Shown piece by piece: positions 1 through 7,310 of a stretch of 64,000 nt of DNA. Position 1 is the first letter of the stretch. Every line of letters starts with the position of its first letter. The notes beneath the pieces are model-generated. The model did no database searches and was not told where the DNA came from. It saw only the letters and a program-made list of their open reading frames with translations. A program made the translations under genes and the position numbers. This DNA comes from Pedobacter namyangjuensis (GTDB lineage Bacteria > Bacteroidota > Bacteroidia > Sphingobacteriales > Sphingobacteriaceae): assembly GCF_003313325.1 (NCBI RefSeq), contig NZ_QMHQ01000003.1:726762-790761 (forward strand), given 5' to 3'.

Positions 1-445
1 CATTTCTAAGTATCACTGCAAAAACAATGGCTATCATAAAAACAGTTGCAAGTTCTCGCCATAGCCTCAGCTTAAAGCTAGTCATTTTAAAAACGCCGTG
101 CTTTAGTTGCTTAACTATATTTTGACAAATAAAGTGATAAATGAGTAGCGCAACTACAAATGCTAATTTAACATGCATCCAATCTGCTTGCAACAAACCC
201 GGATTAAGATAAAGCATGGTAACTCCCGCTAAAACAGAAATAATCATAGCTGGAGTAGCTATAATTTTCCAAAGAGTCGCTTCCATCTTAACAAACTGTA
301 CTGTTAAAATAGATTTTTCCGGCTCTGGCTTGTCCTGCGCTTCTGTATGGTAAATGAAAAGGCTTAAAATATAAAACAAACCCGCCATCCAACTAATGAC
401 GAATACGACATGAACCGCGGTAAAATATCTATAGTATTCTTCCAT
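1..445 (-). CDS. hemJ: Protoporphyrinogen oxidase HemJ (partial, C-terminus outside window)
   Basis: This gene runs off the left edge, so only about 148 N-terminal residues are visible. The reverse-strand ATG at 445 opens MEEYYRYFTAVHVVFVISWM and continues AGLFYILSLFIYH, which matches the HemJ N-terminus: a histidine in the first helix, W-x-A-G-L-x-Y, then F-x-Y-H. Several hydrophobic helices follow. HemJ is an inner-membrane protein of the CopD/UPF0093 type that oxidises protoporphyrinogen IX to protoporphyrin IX. The neighbouring hemE, hemL, hemB, hemCD and hemA genes fit this role. It lies one base beyond the end of the zeta-like ATPase gene. The call rests on motif recall; a generic CopD-family protein is the alternative. 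Confidence 0.82.
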   Translation of the reverse strand, partial: MEEYYRYFTAVHVVFVISWMAGLFYILSLFIYHTEAQDKPEPEKSILTVQFVKMEATLWKIIATPAMIISVLAGVTMLYLNPGLLQADWMHVKLAFVVALLIYHFICQNIVKQLKHGVFKMTSFKLRLWRELATVFMIAIVFAVILRN

Positions 446-446
446 T

Positions 447-1187
447 TTAAACTTTATCTAAAATATAGGTCTTAACCCATCCAGGAACAGAAAGCTGTTC
501 AAATTCCCCATAGCCATCTTTCAGTTTTCCAATAAATTTATGCTTTAACCCAGAGTTATCCCAAAGATAAGTTTCATCAGCCTTTTTAATCATATCGGCT
601 AATAAACCCATCGTTAAAAAATATCGTTTTTCAACTTTGTCTCCTTCCACTGCGTGTCCACCTTTTTTAACTCTGTCTTTTACACGTTCCAAATTCATTA
701 TTGGAGTCTCAGTGCCAATAAAATATAAATAAACTTTATAATTATTTTGATGAGCAAAGTCAATTAAATCTAATTTAGAAGGATGAGAAAAAACTGTTTC
801 AAATGAAAAAGATTGTTTATTCTGAATTAATACATGCCTGATAAAATCTGCTATAATCGCAAAATGATAAGAGTTAAAAACAGTTTTTTTACCATTAGCA
901 TTAACAATCACATTAGATCTGAGCGCCAAATTCCAACTTTGCTCGTCAAACCCAGCTTTCTTGTACAGCCCACTACTTAAACAGAAGTCATCGAACTGTT
1001 CTTTAGTGCACGAAATCTCAAAATCAGAAAGGTTAATGAAATTAGTTTTCTTATAGAATTGCTCTAAATTATCAGCATTTATAAATAACCTAGTAGAAAA
1101 GTAAATCGACTGAATAGAATCAAACAAAGTTGTTTTACCAGATCCATTCGGACCGGCAAAAATTCTCAGTTTTGGTTTTGGAGACAT
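447..1187 (-). CDS. Zeta-toxin-like / COG4185-type ATPase
   Basis: This 246-residue protein starts MSPKPKLRIFAGPNGSGKTT, with a clear Walker A loop (GPNGSGKT, residues 12-19) near the N-terminus. That is the layout of the zeta-toxin/predicted ABC-type ATPase family, whose zeta members phosphorylate UDP-N-acetylglucosamine precursors. A later segment (SFSFETVFSHPSKLDLI, then YLYFIGTETP) resembles the second half of this kinase fold. Its start overlaps the stop of the upstream 77-residue gene by one base (TAATG), so the two are translationally coupled like a toxin-antitoxin pair. Toxic activity is inferred; many COG4185 proteins have no tested function. The pair interrupts the haem cluster between hemE and hemJ. 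Confidence 0.72.
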   Translation of the reverse strand: MSPKPKLRIFAGPNGSGKTTLFDSIQSIYFSTRLFINADNLEQFYKKTNFINLSDFEISCTKEQFDDFCLSSGLYKKAGFDEQSWNLALRSNVIVNANGKKTVFNSYHFAIIADFIRHVLIQNKQSFSFETVFSHPSKLDLIDFAHQNNYKVYLYFIGTETPIMNLERVKDRVKKGGHAVEGDKVEKRYFLTMGLLADMIKKADETYLWDNSGLKHKFIGKLKDGYGEFEQLSVPGWVKTYILDKV

Positions 1188-1420
1188 TAAAAAAGTTTAA
1201 TTCTCTTACTACGGATGCGCTTCTTTTTAAATGAACCTACCGCAATTTGCACACTTCTCCCATCGTTAAATGTTCTATATACGCCATCCTCTTTAACCTC
1301 GGTTACTCCCAAGTTCAAGGCATCTATAACGCGAATTACATCATCCATTTTTTTATTAATGGCGTTAATAACTTGCTTTATTGGAAGCTTATCTTCATCC
1401 TTAAGAGATTTAACAGTCAT
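1187..1420 (-). CDS. Small partner of zeta-like ATPase, candidate antitoxin
   Basis: A 77-residue protein (MTVKSLKDEDKLPIKQVINA...) directly upstream of, and overlapping by one base, the zeta-like ATPase. The middle looks helical and the C-terminus is very basic (FKKKRIRSKRIKLF), which could suit nucleic-acid or partner binding. I do not recognise a named family. The one-base coupling and small size argue for an antitoxin or accessory subunit. That is positional inference only. Confidence 0.55.
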   Translation of the reverse strand: MTVKSLKDEDKLPIKQVINAINKKMDDVIRVIDALNLGVTEVKEDGVYRTFNDGRSVQIAVGSFKKKRIRSKRIKLF

Positions 1421-1475
1421 AGCTAAGTATTTAAGTTATACTAATATAATAATTTTGCCTTAATGTTTTAAAGAA

Positions 1476-2501
1476 CTAGTACCTAAATTCCTTTACAACC
1501 TCAATTGCATATTTCACATTATCAAAAGGGATATCTGGCATAATACCATGACCTAAGTTAAAGATGAACCCCTCGGTACCACGCATTCTCTCAAATAATT
1601 GATGAATATGTTTTTTAATTACCGGCTGGTCTGCGTATAAAATATGAGGATCTAAATTTCCTTGTACAGCAATCCCGGCAGGTAAAGCGTTTTTAATATT
1701 CAATAAATCTGCATTCCAATCAACCGAAATCACATCAGGTTTTGCCTCTGCCATAATGGGTGCAAAAACCGAACTTCCCTTACAGAAAGAAATGATAGGC
1801 GTATTTGTTCTGTTCAAACCCGCAATAATCTGCTGATTATATTGATGAGAAAACTCTTGGTAATCGTTCCAAGACAATGCTAAAGCCCAACTATCAAACA
1901 ATTGCAAAGCGTTAACGCCAGCTTCTATTTGTAGGTTAAGGTAGTCGGTAGTTACCTTAGCGATCTTTGCCAATAATCTATGAGCCAACTCTGGATGATT
2001 ATGAATCAACAATTTGGTTAACTTAAAATCTTTAGAAGAACCACCTTCAACCAGGTAGCTCATAACTGTAAAAGGGGCACCGGCAAAACCAATTAAAGGA
2101 ATAGAACCATTTAAACGTTGTTGGATAACTTTGATAGCATCTGCAACATACTGCAATCTGTCTAAAACATCAACTTCCAGTTTTTCTATGTCTTGCGCAT
2201 TACGAACAGGATTTGCAAATTTTGGTCCAACACCTTGCGTAAAACTTAAATCTCCGCCCATTGCTTCGCCTGTTACCAAAATATCAGAAAACAAGATTGC
2301 AGCATCGATACCTAATAAATCTACTGGCAACATGGTAACATCTGCAGCAATTTCTGGCGTTTTGCACATCTCTAAAAAAGAGTATTTGTTTTTAATTTCC
2401 CAATATTGTGGCATAAAACGGCCTGCTTGGCGCATCATCCATACGGGTGGGCGTTCGGTAGCTTTAGAAAATGCTGCGTCTAAAAATAAGTTATTCTTCA
2501 T
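1476..2501 (-). CDS. hemE: Uroporphyrinogen decarboxylase
   Basis: HemE decarboxylates the four acetate side chains of uroporphyrinogen III to give coproporphyrinogen III in the cytoplasm. The 341-residue length is normal for the family. The N-terminal signature RPPVWMMRQAGRFMPQY (from residue 18) carries the substrate-binding arginines. The second signature GFAGAPFTVMSYLVEG and the C-terminal NLGHGIMPDIP motif are also present. It starts 8 bases after the stop of the small TPR-like membrane protein, so it probably shares a transcript with that gene and the two-component genes upstream. Confidence 0.97.
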   Translation of the reverse strand: MKNNLFLDAAFSKATERPPVWMMRQAGRFMPQYWEIKNKYSFLEMCKTPEIAADVTMLPVDLLGIDAAILFSDILVTGEAMGGDLSFTQGVGPKFANPVRNAQDIEKLEVDVLDRLQYVADAIKVIQQRLNGSIPLIGFAGAPFTVMSYLVEGGSSKDFKLTKLLIHNHPELAHRLLAKIAKVTTDYLNLQIEAGVNALQLFDSWALALSWNDYQEFSHQYNQQIIAGLNRTNTPIISFCKGSSVFAPIMAEAKPDVISVDWNADLLNIKNALPAGIAVQGNLDPHILYADQPVIKKHIHQLFERMRGTEGFIFNLGHGIMPDIPFDNVKYAIEVVKEFRY

Positions 2502-2509
2502 GTTGTCTG

Positions 2510-3028
2510 TTATGCCAATCCGTTGGCCTCTTTCTCTATAATTTCTATAATACTTTTTGCTCTGCTACTTGTAGCGAGCTCTTTTGCTTTAGCTGCGTAA
2601 GCCAATGCTCTTTCTCCATCCTTTTTCCGCAAAGCGAGATTGGCCAAATGTATTAATACAAAAGCCTTATCATTTTTTCCGCCCAGAGGGAAACGACTTG
2701 CAATTTGAAAATGAAATTCTGCATTCTCAAAATCCTCTTTTTGCAAGGCTATATTCGCTTTCATAAATTCGTAGTACCCACGTCTACTTTTCGCTAGCCT
2801 ATCCGGATTAGCGACTTCTGCAAGTATCTGCTCGGTTTTTTCGTAATTGGCATTTTTAAAATGCTTTGAAGCCAGCAAAACAGAGCTGTGTTTAAAGTGG
2901 CTCCATAAAACAAATGCAAAGAGAAAGCCGGCAATTGTTGCCAGCTGATATTGTTCGTAACTTAAACTTACCAATGCACAGATGACAAAAAATGCCATTA
3001 GCGCATATCTACTCCAAGTATTGTACAT
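2510..3028 (-). CDS. Small membrane protein with TPR-like C-terminal half
   Basis: A 172-residue protein with two hydrophobic segments near the N-terminus (about residues 9-22 and 30-45) and a cytosolic helical remainder. Paired helices such as NYEKTEQILAEVANPDRLAKSRRGYYEFMKANIALQ and AFVLIHLANLALRKKDGERALAYAAKAKELA look like TPR repeats. Its start codon touches the stop of the response regulator gene (shared position 3028), indicating translational coupling. It may be a scaffold or a third component of the adjacent two-component system, but no function is established. I assign no gene name. Confidence 0.75.
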   Translation of the reverse strand: MYNTWSRYALMAFFVICALVSLSYEQYQLATIAGFLFAFVLWSHFKHSSVLLASKHFKNANYEKTEQILAEVANPDRLAKSRRGYYEFMKANIALQKEDFENAEFHFQIASRFPLGGKNDKAFVLIHLANLALRKKDGERALAYAAKAKELATSSRAKSIIEIIEKEANGLA

Positions 3029-3735
3029 TAATGCTCTATATCTGTAAATTTATAGCCAACACCCCTAATAGAGTGGAAATAAACTGGATTTTTCTGATCT
3101 GGCTCAAAATATTTACGGAACGTTAATATAAAGTTATCTATCGTTCTTGTTGATGGATAAACATCATAATTCCAAACGGTTTCCAAAATCTGCTCGCGAG
3201 ACACAGCCTCATTTTTACGCTCAATTAAAAGCTTAAGCAACATGGTTTCCTTTTTTGTTAACGGAACTACAACCCCATCATCTTGTTTTAACTCAAATGA
3301 ATTAAAATAAATGGTTTTATCGCCGATTTTGTAAGAATTTAATTCTTTCAAATCATCTGATTTCAGGCTACGTTTCACCAAAATACCAACGCGTAGAATT
3401 AGTTCTTCTAAGTTAAATGGTTTAACCAAGTAATCGTCGGCACCCTTTTTAAGACCCATAACACGATCTTCGCTAGTATTTTTAGCCGTTAAAAACAAAA
3501 TAGGAACTTCGGTATTTTCTAAACGAATAGTTTCACAAACTTGGAAACCATCCATTTCTGGTAGCATTACGTCTAATATAATAAGGTTAAAGCGCTCTTC
3601 CTTAAAAACTTTTAAAGCGGTTTTGCCGTCTTTAACAGCATGAACTTTATAGCCTTCTAATTCGAGGTTTAATTTAATGGCATCTAACAAATGATCTTCG
3701 TCTTCTACCAACAGTATTCTTAATTTTTGTGGCAT
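3028..3735 (-). CDS. OmpR-family response regulator
   Basis: A 235-residue two-domain response regulator. The receiver domain (about 1-120) has the acidic pocket (LLVEDEDHL), phosphoacceptor Asp55 in LIILDVMLPEMDG and the lysine in DDYLVKPFNLEEL. The C-terminal winged helix of the OmpR/PhoB type ends in the usual R-G-V-G-Y-K-F motif. It lies 5 bases downstream of the cognate histidine kinase gene and inside the haem cluster between hemL and hemE. The targets are unknown; control of haem genes or of an envelope response is possible but only inferred from position. Confidence 0.94.
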   Translation of the reverse strand: MPQKLRILLVEDEDHLLDAIKLNLELEGYKVHAVKDGKTALKVFKEERFNLIILDVMLPEMDGFQVCETIRLENTEVPILFLTAKNTSEDRVMGLKKGADDYLVKPFNLEELILRVGILVKRSLKSDDLKELNSYKIGDKTIYFNSFELKQDDGVVVPLTKKETMLLKLLIERKNEAVSREQILETVWNYDVYPSTRTIDNFILTFRKYFEPDQKNPVYFHSIRGVGYKFTDIEH

Positions 3736-3740
3736 ATCAA

Positions 3741-4604
3741 TTAAAATGTTACTTCAAAAATAGCACCCTGCGGTGCGTTATCTCTAACGCTAATATCAGC
3801 GTCGTGGTTTTGTAATACTTCTTTAACAATAAACAAGCCAAGTCCAGTACCTTTCGCTTTGCGTACATTTTCATCTCCCACACGATAAAATTTATCGAAA
3901 ATAAGCATTTTTTCTTCATCAGGAATGCCTGGTCCTTTGTCCGAAACGGTTAAAAAAGGCTTACTGCCATTTTGGCGCAACTCCACTGCAACTTCGGCAC
4001 AGGGCCCCGAATATTTTACTGCATTTTCTATTAAATTGGTAACCACCGAAGACAGGGCAAATTTATCGCCCATTACACTAATTCCCTTTTCTATTTTAGT
4101 CTTTATAATTTGCTCGCAACCACAAGAGTGCACTTGCAAACGGTCGGCTATTTTTGCAACCAGTTCAGAAAAATCAAATTCTTCTTTTGGGAATGAGTAG
4201 GTACGACTTTCTATCTTGGTAGCTAACAGCATATTCTCTACTAAATCGTCTAATCGTTCTACATCTTTTAACGAATTACTAATCAAGGTTGTTCGTTGCT
4301 CTTTGTCTAACTCTCTACGTAAAATTGTTTGCAACGAAAGTTTTATAGCTGCCAAAGGCGATTTAAGTTCGTGCGTTACCGACATTAAGAAGTTTTGCTG
4401 TTGCTCCTTTAACTTATCTTCTTTTTTAATTGAGGCGTGAATAAAATATGCGCCAACACCTAGTAAAAACAAAAATACAGCACCTTCCCCTATCACCATA
4501 CCAACGCGTTGCGGTTGTAAATCTATTAATACAGATCCCCACCAGAACATTTCTAGCAAGGCGTAGAGCAATAGAAAGTAAAAGATAAGAATTGATTTTT
4601 TCAT
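3741..4604 (-). CDS. Sensor histidine kinase, short membrane type
   Basis: A 287-residue membrane kinase. Two hydrophobic segments (about 5-23 and 38-56) enclose a periplasmic loop of only about 15 residues, so it has no real extracytoplasmic sensor domain and probably senses through the membrane or a partner. The H-box SVTHELKSPLAAIK has the phosphorylated His78. The N-box NLIENAVKYSG, the G1 motif SDKGPGIPDEE and the G2 motif KGTGLGLFIV are intact. I see no clear HAMP domain. It is co-oriented with the following response regulator, which is its likely partner, and lies 10 bases from the end of hemL. Confidence 0.93.
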   Translation of the reverse strand: MKKSILIFYFLLLYALLEMFWWGSVLIDLQPQRVGMVIGEGAVFLFLLGVGAYFIHASIKKEDKLKEQQQNFLMSVTHELKSPLAAIKLSLQTILRRELDKEQRTTLISNSLKDVERLDDLVENMLLATKIESRTYSFPKEEFDFSELVAKIADRLQVHSCGCEQIIKTKIEKGISVMGDKFALSSVVTNLIENAVKYSGPCAEVAVELRQNGSKPFLTVSDKGPGIPDEEKMLIFDKFYRVGDENVRKAKGTGLGLFIVKEVLQNHDADISVRDNAPQGAIFEVTF

Positions 4605-4614
4605 CGTTATCAGA

Positions 4615-5985
4615 TTATTTCTTACTAAATACTAAATCCAATGAATCAAAAATAGCCCTCTTAGCTTTTTCCAATTCAATTTTAGTATGTGCTGCCGATA
4701 CAAAACCAACTTCGTAACCAGACGGGCCTAAATAAATCCCTCTATTTAAAAGCTCTCTGTGCATCACTTTAAATTTCTCCATACTCGTTGGATCAATATC
4801 ATCTGCGGTTTTAATATCGCTATCGGTAAAGGCAAACCAAAAGATAGACCCAACGGTAAAAACTTTGAACTTATAATTTCTAGCATCTGCAAAACGCTGT
4901 ATGCTGGCAACAAAGTCCTGCGTTTTATTATTTAGTTCCTTGTAAAAACCAGCACGCAATAATTCGGTTAAAGTTGCAATACCTGCTGCCATTGCCACCG
5001 GATTACCAGATAGTGTGCCAGCCTGGTAAACGCCACCATCTGGAGAAACATGACCCATTATTTCGGCCGATGCACCGTACATGCCAACAGGTAAACCACC
5101 ACCAATAATTTTACCGTAAGTTACAATATCTGGGGTAATGCCATAATGTGCGGCTGCGCCCTCAAAACCTACCCTAAAGCCGGTAATTACTTCATCAAAT
5201 ATTAAAAGTGCGTTATTGGCTTTGCAAGTTTCACTTAAAAACTTAACATATTCCTCATCTTGCATTAGCAAGCCATTATTAGCAGGGATACCTTCAATAA
5301 TTACCGCTGCAACTTGATCTTTAAATTGTTCAAATGCCTGAATAATGGCATTTTTATCATTTAATGGAATAACAATAGTTTCCTCGGCAAACGATTTTGG
5401 AACGCCAGCCGAAGAAGTTTCGCCAAAGGTTACTAAACCAGAACCAGCCTTAACTAAAAGCGAGTCGCTATGACCATGGTAGCAACCTTCGAACTTGATG
5501 ATTTTATCTTTTTGCGTATAACCGCGAGCCAACCTAATCGCCGACATAACCGCCTCTGTGCCAGAACTCGTAAAACGAATTTTTTCTACAAAACGATTGT
5601 TCTTTATAATCAGTTCTGCTAATTCGTTTTCTAAAGCCGTAGGTGCGCCAAAACTCATTCCGTTCTGCATTACCTCTACTACTTTTTCTCTAATCTTTGT
5701 GTTGTTATGCCCTAAAATTAGCGGACCCCAACTTGCACAAAAATCAATAAACTGGTTGCCATCGGCATCCCAAATAAAACAACCATCACCTTTTTGTATA
5801 AATAATGGCGTACCATAAACAGATTTAAAAGCCCTAACCGGAGAGTTTACACCACCCGGAAAATAAGTTTTAGATTTCTCGTACAAAGCAGCCGATTTCT
5901 CTCTGCTAATATCTGGCTTGCTACCCGTATTAACTGGCAATTCTGCCTCGTTTCCAGTAAACATCTTTTTCAACTGTTCTAACAT
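4615..5985 (-). CDS. hemL: Glutamate-1-semialdehyde 2,1-aminomutase
   Basis: HemL converts glutamate-1-semialdehyde to 5-aminolevulinate with PLP, the second C5-pathway step after HemA. The PLP lysine is in TYGKIIGGGLPVG (Lys292 from this start), and YFPGGVNSPVRAF near the N-terminus is a family hallmark. I chose the ATG at 5985 (MLEQLKKMFTG). An in-frame start 60 bases upstream exists, but its extra residues (MRDYTPKPFTFHLLIF) are encoded by a low-complexity repeat that lies between hemB and hemL. Even so, the protein has about 20 residues more at the N-terminus than typical HemL. Confidence 0.96.
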   Translation of the reverse strand: MLEQLKKMFTGNEAELPVNTGSKPDISREKSAALYEKSKTYFPGGVNSPVRAFKSVYGTPLFIQKGDGCFIWDADGNQFIDFCASWGPLILGHNNTKIREKVVEVMQNGMSFGAPTALENELAELIIKNNRFVEKIRFTSSGTEAVMSAIRLARGYTQKDKIIKFEGCYHGHSDSLLVKAGSGLVTFGETSSAGVPKSFAEETIVIPLNDKNAIIQAFEQFKDQVAAVIIEGIPANNGLLMQDEEYVKFLSETCKANNALLIFDEVITGFRVGFEGAAAHYGITPDIVTYGKIIGGGLPVGMYGASAEIMGHVSPDGGVYQAGTLSGNPVAMAAGIATLTELLRAGFYKELNNKTQDFVASIQRFADARNYKFKVFTVGSIFWFAFTDSDIKTADDIDPTSMEKFKVMHRELLNRGIYLGPSGYEVGFVSAAHTKIELEKAKRAIFDSLDLVFSKK

Positions 5986-6002
5986 TATTATAAGGTTAAA
6001 GA

Positions 6003-6068
6003 TTAGAAGGTGAAAGGTAAAAGGTTTGGGCGTATAATCCCTCAACCTCCATACCTTTGGCCTTCTAC
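6003..6068. repeat. Imperfect inverted repeat of AAGGT/ACCTT motifs between hemB and hemL
   Basis: The left arm is a run of AAGGT-type units (6007-6027). The right arm holds their complement (ACCTCC, ACCTTTGG, CCTTCTACCTTA) up to about 6070, with a short loop containing GGGCGTATAATCC. The arms can form an imperfect hairpin. The same purine-rich units recur at 7284-7306, 13420-13452 and 31201-31240. Confidence 0.6.
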
Positions 6069-6073
6069 CTTAG

Positions 6074-7039
6074 TTACATCCAATTATTTTCTACAATATC
6101 TCTAATATGGTAGGTGGTTATAATACTAGCGCCTGCTCTCGCAAAAGCGTGCATCGTTTCCATTACTACTTTCTGTTCATCTATCCAACCTTTTTCCGCT
6201 GCTGCTTTAATCATTGAGTATTCTCCAGAAACATTGTAGCAAGCAATAGGTAAACCACTGTTTTGTTTTAAATTGCTAATTACATCTAAATAAGCCAAAG
6301 CAGGCTTAACCATGAGCACATCTGCACCTTCAGCTTCATCAAGCAAGGCTTCTCTTAAGGCTTCGTTTCCATTTCTGAAATCCATTTGGTAAGCTTTTCT
6401 GTCGCCTTTATTTGGCGCACAATCTGCAGCTTCTCTAAAGGGTCCGTAATATGCCGATGCAAATTTTGTAGCATGGCTCATAATAGCCGTATTTACAAAA
6501 CCGCTTCCATCCAATTTTTTTCTAATTGCACTAACTCGCCCATCCATCATATCAGATGGTGCCAACATATCTGCACCAGCCTCTGCATGGTTTAAGGCCA
6601 TTTTTGCAATCAGCTCTACCGACAAGTCATTTTGGATGTAATCATCTTTCATTATCCCGCAATGCCCGTGAGATGTATATGAACACACGCAAACATCGGT
6701 TACAATGTAAAGGTCGTCGCCAAAATTCTTTTTTAGCTCTTTAACCGCCACTGGCACTAAAGAATGTGGATCGTATGCAGACTTTGCATCATCACTTTTT
6801 TCGTCGCCAACACCAAAAAGCATAATTTTATTAACACCAAGTCTTAATCCTTTCTCTACGTCTTTAATTAAATTATCTGTAGAAAAATGGTTAATACCTG
6901 GTATGGCGTCTATCGCTTTTGTAACATTTGTGCCCGGCACCACAAAATAGGGATACACGAACATATCCTTAGCTAATCGCGTTTCGGCAATCATTTCTCT
7001 AACTACTGGATTTTTCCTTAACCTACGTGGTCTTTGCAT
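6074..7039 (-). CDS. hemB: Delta-aminolevulinic acid dehydratase (porphobilinogen synthase)
   Basis: HemB condenses two 5-aminolevulinate molecules to porphobilinogen. The 321-residue length is standard. The cysteine triad of the zinc-dependent class is visible as DVCVCSYTSHGHCG (Cys117, Cys119, Cys127). The two Schiff-base lysines sit in SHATKFASAYYGPFR and DVLMVKPALAYLD. LAPSDMMDGRVSAIR is also diagnostic. It is followed by hemL after a short repeat-containing gap and preceded by a 271-base gap with a structured repeat, so it may have its own promoter. Confidence 0.97.
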   Translation of the reverse strand: MQRPRRLRKNPVVREMIAETRLAKDMFVYPYFVVPGTNVTKAIDAIPGINHFSTDNLIKDVEKGLRLGVNKIMLFGVGDEKSDDAKSAYDPHSLVPVAVKELKKNFGDDLYIVTDVCVCSYTSHGHCGIMKDDYIQNDLSVELIAKMALNHAEAGADMLAPSDMMDGRVSAIRKKLDGSGFVNTAIMSHATKFASAYYGPFREAADCAPNKGDRKAYQMDFRNGNEALREALLDEAEGADVLMVKPALAYLDVISNLKQNSGLPIACYNVSGEYSMIKAAAEKGWIDEQKVVMETMHAFARAGASIITTYHIRDIVENNWM

Positions 7040-7114
7040 AATATTATCAAGTATTTAGACTTTTAGTCTATTTTATATTTATATTTTTGAAAAGCATTTG
7101 CTGTGCTTTTCGGG

Positions 7115-7180
7115 TATTTCAGTCCTGCTATTCGTTTCTCCCGATGAAAAATCGGGATCCACTGCTATCAGGTTTAGGTT
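7115..7180. repeat. Structured dispersed repeat, CCTG...CAGG family, copy 1
   Basis: The element begins AGTCCTGCT and ends ATCAGGTTTA, with an inner perfect stem TCCCGAT / ATCGGGA around a GAAAA loop. CCTG and CAGG can close an outer stem. Related copies lie near 34539-34590 and 58573-58690. It occupies the gap between the hemC-hemD gene and hemB, which otherwise holds only AT-rich sequence and a short ACCTT-rich stretch (7284-7306). Confidence 0.6.
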
Positions 7181-7310
7181 ACAAAATTGAGTGCTAATAA
7201 GATCCTTTTTCTGGCACAGCTTTAAAATTGGTTTTGCGAAAACTGACAAAAGCTATTCTCCGCAATGATTTAGCGGTTAAAAACCTTTCGCCTTCAACCT
7301 TTTACCTTAT

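Noticed and set aside
2131..2541. Plus-strand open frame of 136 codons
   Set aside because: It lies antisense within hemE, whose protein is unmistakable. The translation has no domain and is a shadow of the hemE codons.
5986..6045. Extended N-terminus for hemL
   Set aside because: The 20 extra residues are encoded by the AAGGT repeat region; the ATG at 5985 gives a sensible start.
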